Origin: Paenibacillus brasilensis
Lineage (GTDB): Bacteria; Bacillota; Bacilli; Paenibacillales; Paenibacillaceae
Assembly: GCF_009363115.1 (NCBI RefSeq)
Contig: NZ_CP045298.1
Span: forward strand, 3,469,501 to 3,533,500
Direction of reading: 5' to 3'
DNA: 64,000 nt
The translations under genes and the position numbers were made by a program. This document shows, one piece after another, positions 42,691 to 51,794 of this stretch (position 1 is its first letter; each line of letters starts with the position of its first letter). The notes beneath the pieces are model-generated. The model searched no databases, was not told where the DNA came from, and saw only the letters and a list, made by a program, of their open reading frames with translations.

Positions 42691-43134
42691 AAGTATGCCT
42701 TGTGTAAGCTCATTTGTAATATTAATTAACATGATGGTTAAAAACTTATCGTAATGTATAAAAAACACCCTTGTCTGCTTCCAAATTTTATAGTAAAGTA
42801 TCCATTAATCAACTTTGTTTCAACATAATATTCACTGCTTGTGAGTATATGTCACACTTTCACCACGATCTAATATACCCCTCTTCGTTTGAATTACATC
42901 TACTCATTTACTCTAAGCATCTCAGCCAATAGATTATGAAAGCTTCTGTGCCCGTATTTTTCAACAAAAACCTGTCCATAGAAACTACATACTTGCCCTG
43001 CTATTACACCTATTTGATGAACTCGGAACTTGGGACCACAGCTTGAGGACAAGCTTGTCATGCCAGCCCATAGGATTGGCTTCCATCCAGTATCAACGAT
43101 TTAACAATATATAGGTGTGAAAGGGGTTTGCTGC
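42691..43134 (+). other. intergenic region before ABC importer
   Basis: About 440 A/T-rich bases with no gene. It should hold the importer promoter, but no convincing -35/-10 pair could be chosen. No direct repeat that would be an attachment site was found here or near 24300. Confidence 0.5.
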
Positions 43135-44790
43135 ATGAGCAAAAAGTACGTAAAACACAAAATCTGGACTGTACTTCTGGTGCTTGCGCTGGGTGCTGTT
43201 CTGGCGCTTTCCGGTTGTGGGGGATCAGGTGAAGGAGCGAAGCCAGAGGCAGGACAACCGCCGGGCGGAGCGGGAAAAGGTGTGCAGGATACGCTAATTT
43301 ATGGGCGCGGTGGAGATTCCGTGGCCCTGGACCCTGCCATTGTGACTGAAAGTGAGTCGTTAAAAATCGGAATGCAAGTGTTCGACACACTGCTGGAATA
43401 TAAGGAAAACACAACAGAGATTCAGCCGGGGCTCGCAGAGAGCTGGGAAATTTCACCGGACGGACTGGTCTATACATTCAAGCTGCGTCAGGGCGTAAAA
43501 TTCCATGACGGAACTGACTTTAATGCAGAAGCGGTTGTATTTAACTTTGAGCGCTGGTCTGATCCCAAAAGTCCATACAAATTTGAAGGTGACTCGTTTG
43601 ATTATTATGATTCAATGTTCGGACCTGAAGGAAGCAGGGTGATTAAGAAGGTCAAAGTGGTAGATACCAACACCGTCGAGTTTACATTGAACAAGCCGCA
43701 GGCGCCTTTTTTACAAAATATCGCTATGCCTTCCTTTAGTATTGCTAGTCCCAAGGCTATTCAGGAGAAAAAGGCTGATTTCAAGAGCAATCCAGTCGGC
43801 ACGGGGCCCTTTGTATTTAAGGAATGGAAACGGAACGATACCATCACGTTGGAGAAAAATCCAAACTATTGGAAAGAGGGACAGCCGAAGCTGTCCAAGG
43901 TCATTGTTCGTTCCATACCTGACAATACCGCGCGATTTAATGCTCTGCAAAATGGAGAAATTGATCTGATGGAGGATTTGAATCCGGATGATGCGAAGCA
44001 GTTGGAAGGTAACAGTGAATTGGTGAAAATTGAACGCCCTTCCTTTAATGTGGCGTACATTGGCTTTAATTTAAAGAAAAAGACATTTGCTAATCCCAAG
44101 GTGCGGCAGGCGCTGAACCACGCGGTGAACAAGCAGGCCATCATTGATGCATTGTTTGCCGGGCAGGCCAAGCCTGCGGTCAATCCGATGCCACCTACGT
44201 TATGGGGATATAACGATAGCATTCAGGACTATGCCTATAATCTGAAGAAGGCCAAAGCTTTGCTGGCAGAAGCGGGTTACCCTAACGGGCTTCCTGAGCC
44301 GCTAACCTTCTATGCCATGCCTGTGTCTCGTCCGTACATGCCTGATGGCAAAAAGGTGGCAGAGGCCATTCAGGCCGATTTTGAAAAAATAGGTGTCAAA
44401 GTAAACATTCAATCCCCGGAATGGGCTACGTATCTGGATGATCTTAAGAGGGGAAAGAAGGACGACTTGTATATGCTGGGATGGAACGGGGACAATGGCG
44501 ACCCGGATAACTTCCTGTACACATTGCTGGACAAGGATACGATTCCAGGCAATAACCGCAGTTTTTATGTGAACGAGGAACTTCACAACATATTGGTGAA
44601 GGCGCAGGTTGAGGTTGATCAGGATAAGCGTGCGGAACTGTATAAACAAGCACAAGAGATTATTAAAGAGGATGCGCCGTGGATTCCACTGGTACACAGC
44701 ATACCGCTAATGGCGGGCAAAGCGAACCTCAAGGGGTTTGTACCTTCTCCAGCAGGTATTGAGTCGTACGGAAATATTTATTTTGAATAG
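43135..44790 (+). CDS. peptide-type ABC transporter substrate-binding lipoprotein
   Basis: A 551-aa family 5 (DppA/OppA-like) extracellular binding protein. The signal peptide ends with lipobox LSGC, Cys at residue 28. Family stretches are LAESWEISPDGLVYTFKLRQ, GVKFHDGTDFNAEAVVFNFE and the region NPVGTGPFVFKEW. ATG at 43135 is used because GAAAGGGG is at a fitting distance; the GTG at 43117 would contain that site. It is followed by two permease genes. The ligand is a short peptide or possibly nickel or a sugar; not predictable. Confidence 0.9.
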   Translation: MSKKYVKHKIWTVLLVLALGAVLALSGCGGSGEGAKPEAGQPPGGAGKGVQDTLIYGRGGDSVALDPAIVTESESLKIGMQVFDTLLEYKENTTEIQPGLAESWEISPDGLVYTFKLRQGVKFHDGTDFNAEAVVFNFERWSDPKSPYKFEGDSFDYYDSMFGPEGSRVIKKVKVVDTNTVEFTLNKPQAPFLQNIAMPSFSIASPKAIQEKKADFKSNPVGTGPFVFKEWKRNDTITLEKNPNYWKEGQPKLSKVIVRSIPDNTARFNALQNGEIDLMEDLNPDDAKQLEGNSELVKIERPSFNVAYIGFNLKKKTFANPKVRQALNHAVNKQAIIDALFAGQAKPAVNPMPPTLWGYNDSIQDYAYNLKKAKALLAEAGYPNGLPEPLTFYAMPVSRPYMPDGKKVAEAIQADFEKIGVKVNIQSPEWATYLDDLKRGKKDDLYMLGWNGDNGDPDNFLYTLLDKDTIPGNNRSFYVNEELHNILVKAQVEVDQDKRAELYKQAQEIIKEDAPWIPLVHSIPLMAGKANLKGFVPSPAGIESYGNIYFE

Positions 44791-44819
44791 TCCAAACGCA
44801 GGCAGGCGGTGAATCTGAT

Positions 44820-45824
44820 ATGAATGCATATATTGTCAAACGACTGGCCGTGTTGATTCCTGTATTGCTAGGCATGACCCTCATCGTATTTTCAATTATT
44901 CATGCTATTCCGGGTGATCCTGCGGAAACCATACTGGGAGACAAGGCCACAGAACAGTCCAAACAGGCGCTGCGCGAGCAGCTGGGACTGAATAAGCCAT
45001 GGCTCCAGCAATATGGAACCTATCTGAGCGAGCTGGCACATGGAGATTTGGGAGATTCCATCCGCACCAGACAGCCGATTGCCCGGGAAATGGTTCCTTA
45101 TCTGGCGGCTACCCTGGAGCTGACGGTGGCGAGTATGTTTTTTGCCGTTGTGGTCGGGATGAATGCGGGCATCGTGAGCGCCTGGAAGCGAAATTCCTGG
45201 TTTGATTATGTCAGCATGGTCATAGCGCTTGTCGGGGTGTCGATCCCGATTTTTTGGTTAGGCTTAATGGAGCAGTGGATATTTGCAAATAAGCTGCATT
45301 GGCTTCCTTCCATCGGACGCATGAATTCCCGTGATCCGGTGGAGGCTGTGACGCATTTGGCGATTGTTGATGCGATCATAGGGGGACGTATGGATCAGGT
45401 GTGGACCGTCATCAAGCATTTGATTCTGCCGAGTATTGCACTGGGAACCATCCCGATGGCGGTTATTGCCCGTATTACCCGTTCCAGCATGCTGGAGGTT
45501 ATGGATGCGGACTATATCCGCACGGCTCGGGCGAAGGGGCTGGCATCTTTTCAAGTGGTGTACAAGCACGCACTTAAAAATGCCGCCATTCCCGTACTTA
45601 CCGTCATCGGTCTTCAAACTGGCTCGCTACTGGGAGGTGCGGTGCTGACGGAAACTATTTTTGCATGGCCCGGCATCGGACGGTATATTTTTGAAGCGAT
45701 CAGCTCGCGTGACTATCCGGTGATTCAAAGCGGAATTTTGATCATTGCGTTTCTGTTCGTCATCATCAATCTGATTGTCGATTTGCTGTACGCGGTTCTT
45801 GACCGACGTATCCATTACCAGTAA
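44820..45824 (+). CDS. peptide-type ABC transporter permease (DppB-like)
   Basis: A 334-aa inner-membrane permease with six transmembrane segments. The N-terminus MNAYIVKRLAVLIPVLLGMT is typical of DppB/OppB. The EAA loop is YIRTARAKGLASFQVVYKHA, and the final segment VETIFAWPGIGRY-type motif is seen as LTETIFAWPGIGRYIF. It forms a heterodimer with the next permease. Confidence 0.93.
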   Translation: MNAYIVKRLAVLIPVLLGMTLIVFSIIHAIPGDPAETILGDKATEQSKQALREQLGLNKPWLQQYGTYLSELAHGDLGDSIRTRQPIAREMVPYLAATLELTVASMFFAVVVGMNAGIVSAWKRNSWFDYVSMVIALVGVSIPIFWLGLMEQWIFANKLHWLPSIGRMNSRDPVEAVTHLAIVDAIIGGRMDQVWTVIKHLILPSIALGTIPMAVIARITRSSMLEVMDADYIRTARAKGLASFQVVYKHALKNAAIPVLTVIGLQTGSLLGGAVLTETIFAWPGIGRYIFEAISSRDYPVIQSGILIIAFLFVIINLIVDLLYAVLDRRIHYQ

Positions 45825-45859
45825 TCAAGTCGTCAATTGCTCAAAGGGGAGCTTGTCCG

Positions 45860-46771
45860 ATGTCACAATTTTCGTTGGAACCCAACAACTTATCGACGAC
45901 ACGCACGGTATTGACAACTTCCCCCGTCGTGTCCGGTCCTTGGAGAGACGCATTGAGGGCATTTCAGCATAATAAAATGACGTTCGTCGGCCTGAGTATT
46001 ATTGTCTTCTTTATTATTATCGCTTTGATCGCACCGTGGATTGCTCCTTTTGATTATAAAGAGCAAAACCTGGTTAGCCGCTTGCAGTCTCCTTCGGCAG
46101 AGCATTGGTTTGGCACGGACGATCTCGGTCGAGATTTGCTGAGCCGTACGCTGTACGGGGCCAGAATTTCGTTGTGGGTCGGCTTTCTGTCCGTTATCGG
46201 ATCAATGATCGTCGGGACAGCTTTAGGTCTAATCGCAGGATTCTATGGGAAATGGGCAGACATGATCATTTCGCGGCTGTTCGACATTTTACTGGCATTT
46301 CCGGGGATTTTGCTGGCCATAGCTATTGTGGCCATTTTAGGGCCTTCACTGGAAAATGCGCTTTACGCCATTGCGATCGTAAATGTACCAACATATGGAC
46401 GATTGGTTCGCTCCAAGGTGCTCAGTGTCAAAACGGAGGAATATATTACGTCAGCCAGAGCGCTTGGGGCGAACAATGCACGTATTATACTGCGTTATAT
46501 TTTGCCTAATAGCCTGACGCCCATCATCGTACAGGGAACATTGGGTATAGGGACAGCGATCATTGAAGCAGCAGCGCTTGGCTTTCTCGGCTTGGGCGCA
46601 CAACCTCCTGAACCGGAGTGGGGCAAAATGTTGTCTGATTCGCGCCAATTTATCCAGAATGCGCCGTGGACAGTTATTTTCTCGGGAATATCCATTATGC
46701 TGACCGTATTGGGCTTTAACCTGATGGGTGACGGGCTGCGGGATGTGCTCGCTCCAAGGGCGAAGCGTTAG
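45860..46771 (+). CDS. peptide-type ABC transporter permease (DppC-like)
   Basis: A 303-aa permease. Features are the N-terminal segment WRDALRAFQHNKMTFVGLSI, PSAEHWFGTDDLGRDLLSRT (the DppC hallmark), the EAA loop YITSARALGANNARIILRY and ALGFLGLGAQPPEPEWGKML. ATG at 45860 follows AAAGGGGAG. The operon ends after it; no ATP-binding subunits are encoded next to it, so it must borrow ATPases from elsewhere. Confidence 0.93.
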   Translation: MSQFSLEPNNLSTTRTVLTTSPVVSGPWRDALRAFQHNKMTFVGLSIIVFFIIIALIAPWIAPFDYKEQNLVSRLQSPSAEHWFGTDDLGRDLLSRTLYGARISLWVGFLSVIGSMIVGTALGLIAGFYGKWADMIISRLFDILLAFPGILLAIAIVAILGPSLENALYAIAIVNVPTYGRLVRSKVLSVKTEEYITSARALGANNARIILRYILPNSLTPIIVQGTLGIGTAIIEAAALGFLGLGAQPPEPEWGKMLSDSRQFIQNAPWTVIFSGISIMLTVLGFNLMGDGLRDVLAPRAKR

Positions 46772-46890
46772 GGCAGACATGGGGAGGTATATAAACTGAA
46801 CTTAAGAGTTACTATTAAAGAGTTACTTTTAGCACCATTGCATATTTTTTAAGTTTTACTTATATACTTCAATTTAAATACAAGAAAAGA

Positions 46891-46929
46891 GGTGTTCCCT
46901 GAATCTAATGGCGGGGGAACACCCTTTTT
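46891..46929 (+). terminator. terminator of ABC importer operon
   Basis: GGTGTTCCC (46891-46899) pairs perfectly with GGGAACACC (46915-46923), followed by CTTTTTG. Confidence 0.92.
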
Positions 46930-47149
46930 GTATGATATTTCTCGTGTTAGATTAGAATTGAATAAGTACATAGAAAACGGAGCAGGCGAAATGGTGTTGT
47001 ACAAGCGAAGCGGTGGCGATGGGAAGCACCATCCGACTGCGCAGTTGCGCTAAAAGCAACTTTTACAGCAGCTAAAAGGCATGTAAGCTTTCCTGCAACG
47101 TGAAAAAAATGTATAATCACTCCAATTGAGTACGTAGGGAGTGAGCTTT
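46930..47149 (+). promoter_or_regulatory. upstream region of dNTPase gene with TATAAT box
   Basis: TATAAT at 47112-47117 is a good -10 box, but the bases at the -35 position (TTTCCT) are weak. A GC-rich stretch near 47000-47045 holds no gene. The Shine-Dalgarno sequence AGGGAGTG precedes the ATG at 47150. Confidence 0.4.
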
Positions 47150-48565
47150 ATGACATGGCAAAACAAAAGAGAGCATCGGCAATTTGCGGAACAGACACGA
47201 AGCGACACTTCGCGGGCAGCGTATGAACGGGATTACTCCCGATTAATCCATTCACCAACCTTTCGTCGGCTACAGGGCAAATCACAGGTATTTGGTGCAG
47301 GCACGGGCGATTATTACCGCACACGCTTGACGCATTCTCTGGAGGTAGCACAAATTGCGCGCGAAGCAGCCCGCAGCTTGCTGCGCCGCCATCCTGAGGT
47401 AGAGTTGGAGCAGGCGGATAACGCCGGACTCATCATTGACTCCGAAGTGGTGGAATGTGCTTCGATTGCGCATGATTTTGGGCATCCGCCCTTCGGGCAT
47501 AAGGGCGAAGAGGTGCTGGACGGGATTTTGGATCAGCTGATTGAGACGAAGGTGGAAAAAATAGCCGCTGCAGGAGGCTTCGCACCGGAGTCCAAGCAGG
47601 GGCTGCAAGCATATGCGCGCGAGCGCCAAATCTATGAGCATTTTGAAGGGAACGCACACAATTTTCGCCTAATTATGTTTTTGGAAAAGCGGGAGAATGT
47701 GGACGGGCTGAATTTGTCGGACGCTGTATTATTGGGGATTAACAAGTACCCGTATCCGGGGATATTGAATAAAAAAGGGATGTACCTGCATGAGTGGGAA
47801 TACATTCGTTCCATTCGCCAGGATTGGGGAATCCCGGACGGTAAAAAAACGCTGGAAGCCCAGCTGATGGACCTGTGTGACGATATTGCTTATTCCGCGC
47901 ATGATCTGGAGGATGGGATTAAGGCAGGCAAAATTGAGGTGCACGAGCATTTTTTATACGATCCGTATTTGATCCGTCTGATTACGGAGAAAATCACTAC
48001 TTTAGACGATAGTTTCTGGCAAGGCTGGCAGCTGGCTGAGATTGAGCAGAAGGTGGCAGCTGTGCTGAGCGAGTTTTTGAAGGTATGGAATGGCAAGATG
48101 CCGATATGTGAACACGATTATTCCCGCACACGTCGAGAAGTAAAGGCATATTGGGTCAGCTTGTTTGTCAGCAGTCTGGGTGTAATTGATGACGATAATT
48201 GGAAAAAGGTGACCTTTGTGCGGGAAGGAAGCGAGGATTTGGATATGCTCCGTACGGTGAGTGTGTTGAAAAGCTTTGCCTGGGTCACGATGATTCGCGA
48301 TCTGCGCGTACAGCGGCTGCAAAAACGAAGTGAATGGATGCTCAGACGGCTATGGTTGGCGTTTCTGGACCCTGAGACGTCCAAGTCCATTATTCCGACC
48401 GACTGGCTCCAGCGCTATGAGCGCGACCAGGCCAAGGCGAAACCGATTTGGACATGGGAGCATATGGTCATAGACTATATTGCAGGCATGACCGACACTT
48501 TTGCTGAAAAAATCTATAATGAGTTATATGGCCTGAAGGTGGGTTCCATTTACGATCTGGACTGA
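47150..48565 (+). CDS. dgt: dGTPase-family dNTP triphosphohydrolase
   Basis: A 471-aa HD-domain protein of the deoxyguanosinetriphosphate triphosphohydrolase family, which removes triphosphate from dNTPs. The family start is seen in DYSRLIHSPTFRRLQGKSQV. The metal HD motif is SIAHDFGHPPFGHKGE, with RTRLTHSLEVAQIAR before it. A later conserved region is DLCDDIAYSAHDLEDGIKAG. ATG at 47150 is preferred over 47141, since AGGGAGTG precedes it. It has the full length of the family. The preferred dNTP is unknown. Confidence 0.9.
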   Translation: MTWQNKREHRQFAEQTRSDTSRAAYERDYSRLIHSPTFRRLQGKSQVFGAGTGDYYRTRLTHSLEVAQIAREAARSLLRRHPEVELEQADNAGLIIDSEVVECASIAHDFGHPPFGHKGEEVLDGILDQLIETKVEKIAAAGGFAPESKQGLQAYARERQIYEHFEGNAHNFRLIMFLEKRENVDGLNLSDAVLLGINKYPYPGILNKKGMYLHEWEYIRSIRQDWGIPDGKKTLEAQLMDLCDDIAYSAHDLEDGIKAGKIEVHEHFLYDPYLIRLITEKITTLDDSFWQGWQLAEIEQKVAAVLSEFLKVWNGKMPICEHDYSRTRREVKAYWVSLFVSSLGVIDDDNWKKVTFVREGSEDLDMLRTVSVLKSFAWVTMIRDLRVQRLQKRSEWMLRRLWLAFLDPETSKSIIPTDWLQRYERDQAKAKPIWTWEHMVIDYIAGMTDTFAEKIYNELYGLKVGSIYDLD

Positions 48566-48633
48566 CCTTTAATTTACCCCTATATAGTAGAAGGAACTGG
48601 TTTGTAATGGGTAGCAGGGAGGGAGGAATGTAT

Positions 48634-49578
48634 ATGCAATCTCAAACTTTATCTATAAAATCGTTGAATCTCGGTGTGCTCGATATGGTGCCGTTGCTGC
48701 CCGGCAACCGTCCCGGGCAGGCGGTTCAACGAGCTGGTGAACTGGCGAGACAGGCAGAAGCTTGGGGGTATACACGCTATTGGACCTCAGAGCACCATGA
48801 TATAGAGGGGTTGGCTTCCTCCAGCCCGGAAGTGCTGCTGTCGCATATCGGGGCGGTGACGAACACAATCCAACTGGGTGCGGGTGCTATTTTGCTCCCG
48901 CATTATAGTCCAGTCAAGGTTGCGGAATGGTTCCACCTGCTGGCTGCTCTATATCCGGGCAGGATCGAGCTGGGCCTTGGGAGAGCGCCGGGTGGAGGAC
49001 CTCATGCTTCGATGGCATTGAGCGGCAACTTTCTTCAGCATGTGGCAGAGCTGCCACAGAAGATGGAAGCTCTGCTGGCTTTGCTGGAAGGCACCTATGC
49101 GTATGAGCAGGCGCCTGTGTTTGCCCGGCCGATGCCTGAGCAGCCGCCAGCACTGTGGATGCTGGGTACGAATCGTAAAAGCGCCGAATATGCCGCCCGG
49201 TATTCAACGGGCTATGTGTTCGGTCAATTTATGAGTGAGCAGCAAACGGTAGACATGCTGAACATTTACCGTTCCGGCTTTCAGCCGTCCAAACGTATGG
49301 ATAAGCCACGTACCATGGTTGCTGTAGGGGCGGTATGTGCCTCGACGAATGAACAGGCGCAGCAATGGGCTTCCCAGATTTCATTGGGTGATCCAGCGAT
49401 GCGAGCGAGTTGGCTGGTGGGAACGCCATCGGATATTGTCGAACGCCTGCATAGTCTGCAGGTTAAATACGATAATGATGAGTTCCTGTTGGTCACACCG
49501 ATTCCTGATTATGAACAACGGCTTGACTCCTACCGACTTATAGCAGAGGCCGTACATGCTAGTTGTCATTCTAAATGA
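48634..49578 (+). CDS. LLM-class flavin-dependent oxidoreductase
   Basis: A 314-aa luciferase-like monooxygenase fold (TIM barrel). The family features are WTSEHHDIEGLASSSPEVLL, a GAGAILLPHYSPVKVAEWF stretch, and RIELGLGRAPGG. ATG at 48634 follows GGAGG with seven bases between; the upstream in-frame ATGs at 48607 and 48628 are less well placed. It would oxidise an unknown small molecule with reduced flavin. It ends 14 bases before the next gene and is likely co-transcribed with it. Confidence 0.9.
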   Translation: MQSQTLSIKSLNLGVLDMVPLLPGNRPGQAVQRAGELARQAEAWGYTRYWTSEHHDIEGLASSSPEVLLSHIGAVTNTIQLGAGAILLPHYSPVKVAEWFHLLAALYPGRIELGLGRAPGGGPHASMALSGNFLQHVAELPQKMEALLALLEGTYAYEQAPVFARPMPEQPPALWMLGTNRKSAEYAARYSTGYVFGQFMSEQQTVDMLNIYRSGFQPSKRMDKPRTMVAVGAVCASTNEQAQQWASQISLGDPAMRASWLVGTPSDIVERLHSLQVKYDNDEFLLVTPIPDYEQRLDSYRLIAEAVHASCHSK

Positions 49579-49591
49579 AAAGAGATCTTAC

Positions 49592-50590
49592 ATGAACAAA
49601 TATGAAATGAACACGAACGAAACGAAACTCGAAACGAAACCAAAGTACATATATACCTATGCTTGTCATGAAACGGAGCGAGAGCTTTGTCTTCTGGAAT
49701 TAAAATGCTTGTTCGGTCAGCCGCCTGTGCATGACTCCATTCTGTTGTCCCAAAGACGACTGGAGCCGGGGACCAGCCCATTTATCCATCTCCGGCTGGA
49801 TACAGCCGTGGATGCAGGTTCGCTCGAAGAGCTATGCGAAGCAGCCTCCACGCTGCTACTAGAAGAGGGAAAAACCTTCAAGGTACTGTGTCTCAAGGAA
49901 GGCGACAACGAAGCCGACTATGACGAGCGGCGCAGGATCGAACGCCGGATTGGTTCACGTATTCAGGGACAGGCGCAAATGAAGGAACCGGATATCACTT
50001 TGGGTGTGATCAGGGCAGGACAACGGTGGTTCCTGGGCCAATGCGTGTATAGTGACCGTTCCTGGCTGGAGCGCCGCCAGAAACCGCAGAACTATTCTAC
50101 GGGATTGCCGGTGTTCGTAGCCAAGGCACTTGTTAATTTGGCAGTTGGTCATGCAGCTGTGCATGAGGCAGATGCTGACAGACTGAAGCTGCTGGACCCG
50201 TGCTGTGGCATGGGCAATGTGATGATTGAAGCATTAAGCATGGGGAAACATATTCGTGGTTATGATATCAACCCGTTGGCGGTACGGGGAGCACGCGTCA
50301 ATTTATGTCATTTTGGCTATGAAGAGAATCTGGTGAAGCTCGGGGATATGAATATGCTGGAGGGCACATACGATGCGGCGATACTAGATATGCCCTATAA
50401 CCTGTGCTCCGTGCTCCCTGCTGATGAACAAAAGCAGATGCTGCGCAGTTTAAGACGTCTGGCCGCAAGAGCGGTGATTGTGAGCACGGAGCCGATGGAA
50501 GCATTGCTATCCGAGTCAGGTTGGACCCTTACGGAGCAATGCAGCATACGCAAGACAGGTATGGTTCGGGAAATATGGGTCTGTGAGTAA
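49592..50590 (+). CDS. TRM11-like SAM-dependent methyltransferase
   Basis: A 332-aa methyltransferase. Residues 1-150 form a THUMP-like/ferredoxin-like RNA-binding region. The class I methyltransferase domain follows, with YSTGLPVFVAKALVNLAVG, the SAM loop LLDPCCGMGNVMIEAL, and the catalytic motif AILDMPYNLCSV, which is the N/DPPY type used for amino-group methylation. It probably modifies guanosine or adenosine in tRNA, as inferred from the family. ATG at 49592 follows AAAGAGAT. It slightly overlaps the upstream gene's end if an earlier start is used. Confidence 0.85.
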   Translation: MNKYEMNTNETKLETKPKYIYTYACHETERELCLLELKCLFGQPPVHDSILLSQRRLEPGTSPFIHLRLDTAVDAGSLEELCEAASTLLLEEGKTFKVLCLKEGDNEADYDERRRIERRIGSRIQGQAQMKEPDITLGVIRAGQRWFLGQCVYSDRSWLERRQKPQNYSTGLPVFVAKALVNLAVGHAAVHEADADRLKLLDPCCGMGNVMIEALSMGKHIRGYDINPLAVRGARVNLCHFGYEENLVKLGDMNMLEGTYDAAILDMPYNLCSVLPADEQKQMLRSLRRLAARAVIVSTEPMEALLSESGWTLTEQCSIRKTGMVREIWVCE

Positions 50591-50600
50591 TGTTGTTTTG

Positions 50601-51557
50601 TTAATACTGAGCTTTGTAGTTTACCAGATTCAGCGGCGGCTCCTGCTTAGCGGCATAGGCTTTCAAGTTGGTAAGGAAAATATCTACCGCCCGTTCAGCG
50701 TACCGATCCGTGTCACCTGCAATATGCGGTGTGATCAGAACATGGTCCAGACTCCATAATGGATGCGACGCGGGCAGCGGTTCTTCCTCGAATACGTCCA
50801 GTCCGGCAAAGGCAATATGCTTTTGTTCCAGTGAGCGTACAAGCGCATCCGTATGGACGGTGCCGCCACGGCCTACATTAATGAAGAAAGCTCCCTTACG
50901 CATGGCTGCAAACGCTTTTTCGTCAAAGAAGTGACGGGTTTCCTCCGTGAATGGCAAAATGTTCACCACGATATCCGCAGCTCCCAACGCATCATGTAAT
51001 TGTTCATTTGTGTACATACGCTCTACATGTGGAGCTTCCTTGTCGGAACGCCGGATCCCGATCACCCGCATGCCAAAGGCTTGTGCAAGCCGGGCCGTTT
51101 CACGGCCAATTTCGCCAACACCTGTAATCAGCATTGTTTTACCACGTAATTCCGTCAGTTGACCTTCCGGTTGCTGCCATGTTTTCTGACGCTGCAAGAT
51201 AGCTGCTTGCTGTAAATAACGTGTATGCGACAGCAGCATGCCGAAAATCTGCTCCGTTATCGGAATTGCATGTACACCACTTGTATTCGTAAGTAAAATA
51301 TTGCGCTTTTCCAGCTCGGTAAGAGGCAGCTTGTCAATTCCCGCCGACCAGGTTTGTATCCACTTCAGCTTGCTGCCCGGATGCAGTGCCTCCTCGGCAA
51401 TATGCTTGGACCAGCCTAAAATAACCTCGGCCTGCCGGATCTGTTCAGCCTCCAATTGCTGGGCTTTGCCAATGGTCAACCCGTAGCCCGGAGCTGCTGC
51501 CCGAACTTGTTTTTCTTGTTCTTCGGTTAGCTGGTGTAAACTTAAGATGTTTCCCAT
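50601..51557 (-). CDS. D-2-hydroxyacid dehydrogenase
   Basis: A 318-aa NAD-dependent dehydrogenase of the 2-hydroxyacid family (phosphoglycerate dehydrogenase/GhrA-like). The cofactor loop is MLITGVGEIGRETARLAQ. Catalytic Arg is in INVGRGGTVH, Glu in LDVFEEEPLPASHPLW and His in LITPHIAGDT. The family start around TEQIFGMLLSHTRYL is also present. ATG at 51557 follows GAGGAGG. It is convergent with the methyltransferase gene with 10 bases between. The substrate is an unknown 2-keto acid. Confidence 0.92.
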   Translation of the reverse strand: MGNILSLHQLTEEQEKQVRAAAPGYGLTIGKAQQLEAEQIRQAEVILGWSKHIAEEALHPGSKLKWIQTWSAGIDKLPLTELEKRNILLTNTSGVHAIPITEQIFGMLLSHTRYLQQAAILQRQKTWQQPEGQLTELRGKTMLITGVGEIGRETARLAQAFGMRVIGIRRSDKEAPHVERMYTNEQLHDALGAADIVVNILPFTEETRHFFDEKAFAAMRKGAFFINVGRGGTVHTDALVRSLEQKHIAFAGLDVFEEEPLPASHPLWSLDHVLITPHIAGDTDRYAERAVDIFLTNLKAYAAKQEPPLNLVNYKAQY

Positions 51558-51681
51558 GATTCATAGCCTCCTCGACTTTTGATTGAGCTTGAAGCTTCCA
51601 ATATCTTCTGCGAACCATTCTTTCAAGGATAACAGATTGTCGGAAAAATTGCATAAAGAGGGGGAGAAACAAGCTTTCCGT

Positions 51682-51717
51682 GTCACTATAAATAACAACG
51701 TCACTATAAATAACAAG
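51682..51717 (+). repeat. 18-nt tandem repeat, two copies
   Basis: GTCACTATAAATAACAAC (51682-51699) is followed immediately by GTCACTATAAATAACAAG (51700-51717). The two differ only in the last base. They lie in the leader of the ThpR gene, outside its coding region. Confidence 0.8.
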
Positions 51718-51794
51718 AAATGGCTTTACCCAAATATAGGACACCCCAAACAGCAACTTGTCGGGTTACATACAAAAAAAGGAGCTCGAAGTGG

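Noticed and set aside
24200..42700. Attachment sites flanking the tailocin
   Set aside because: No matching direct repeats at the borders and no integrase or tRNA gene; it appears to be a fixed chromosomal locus.
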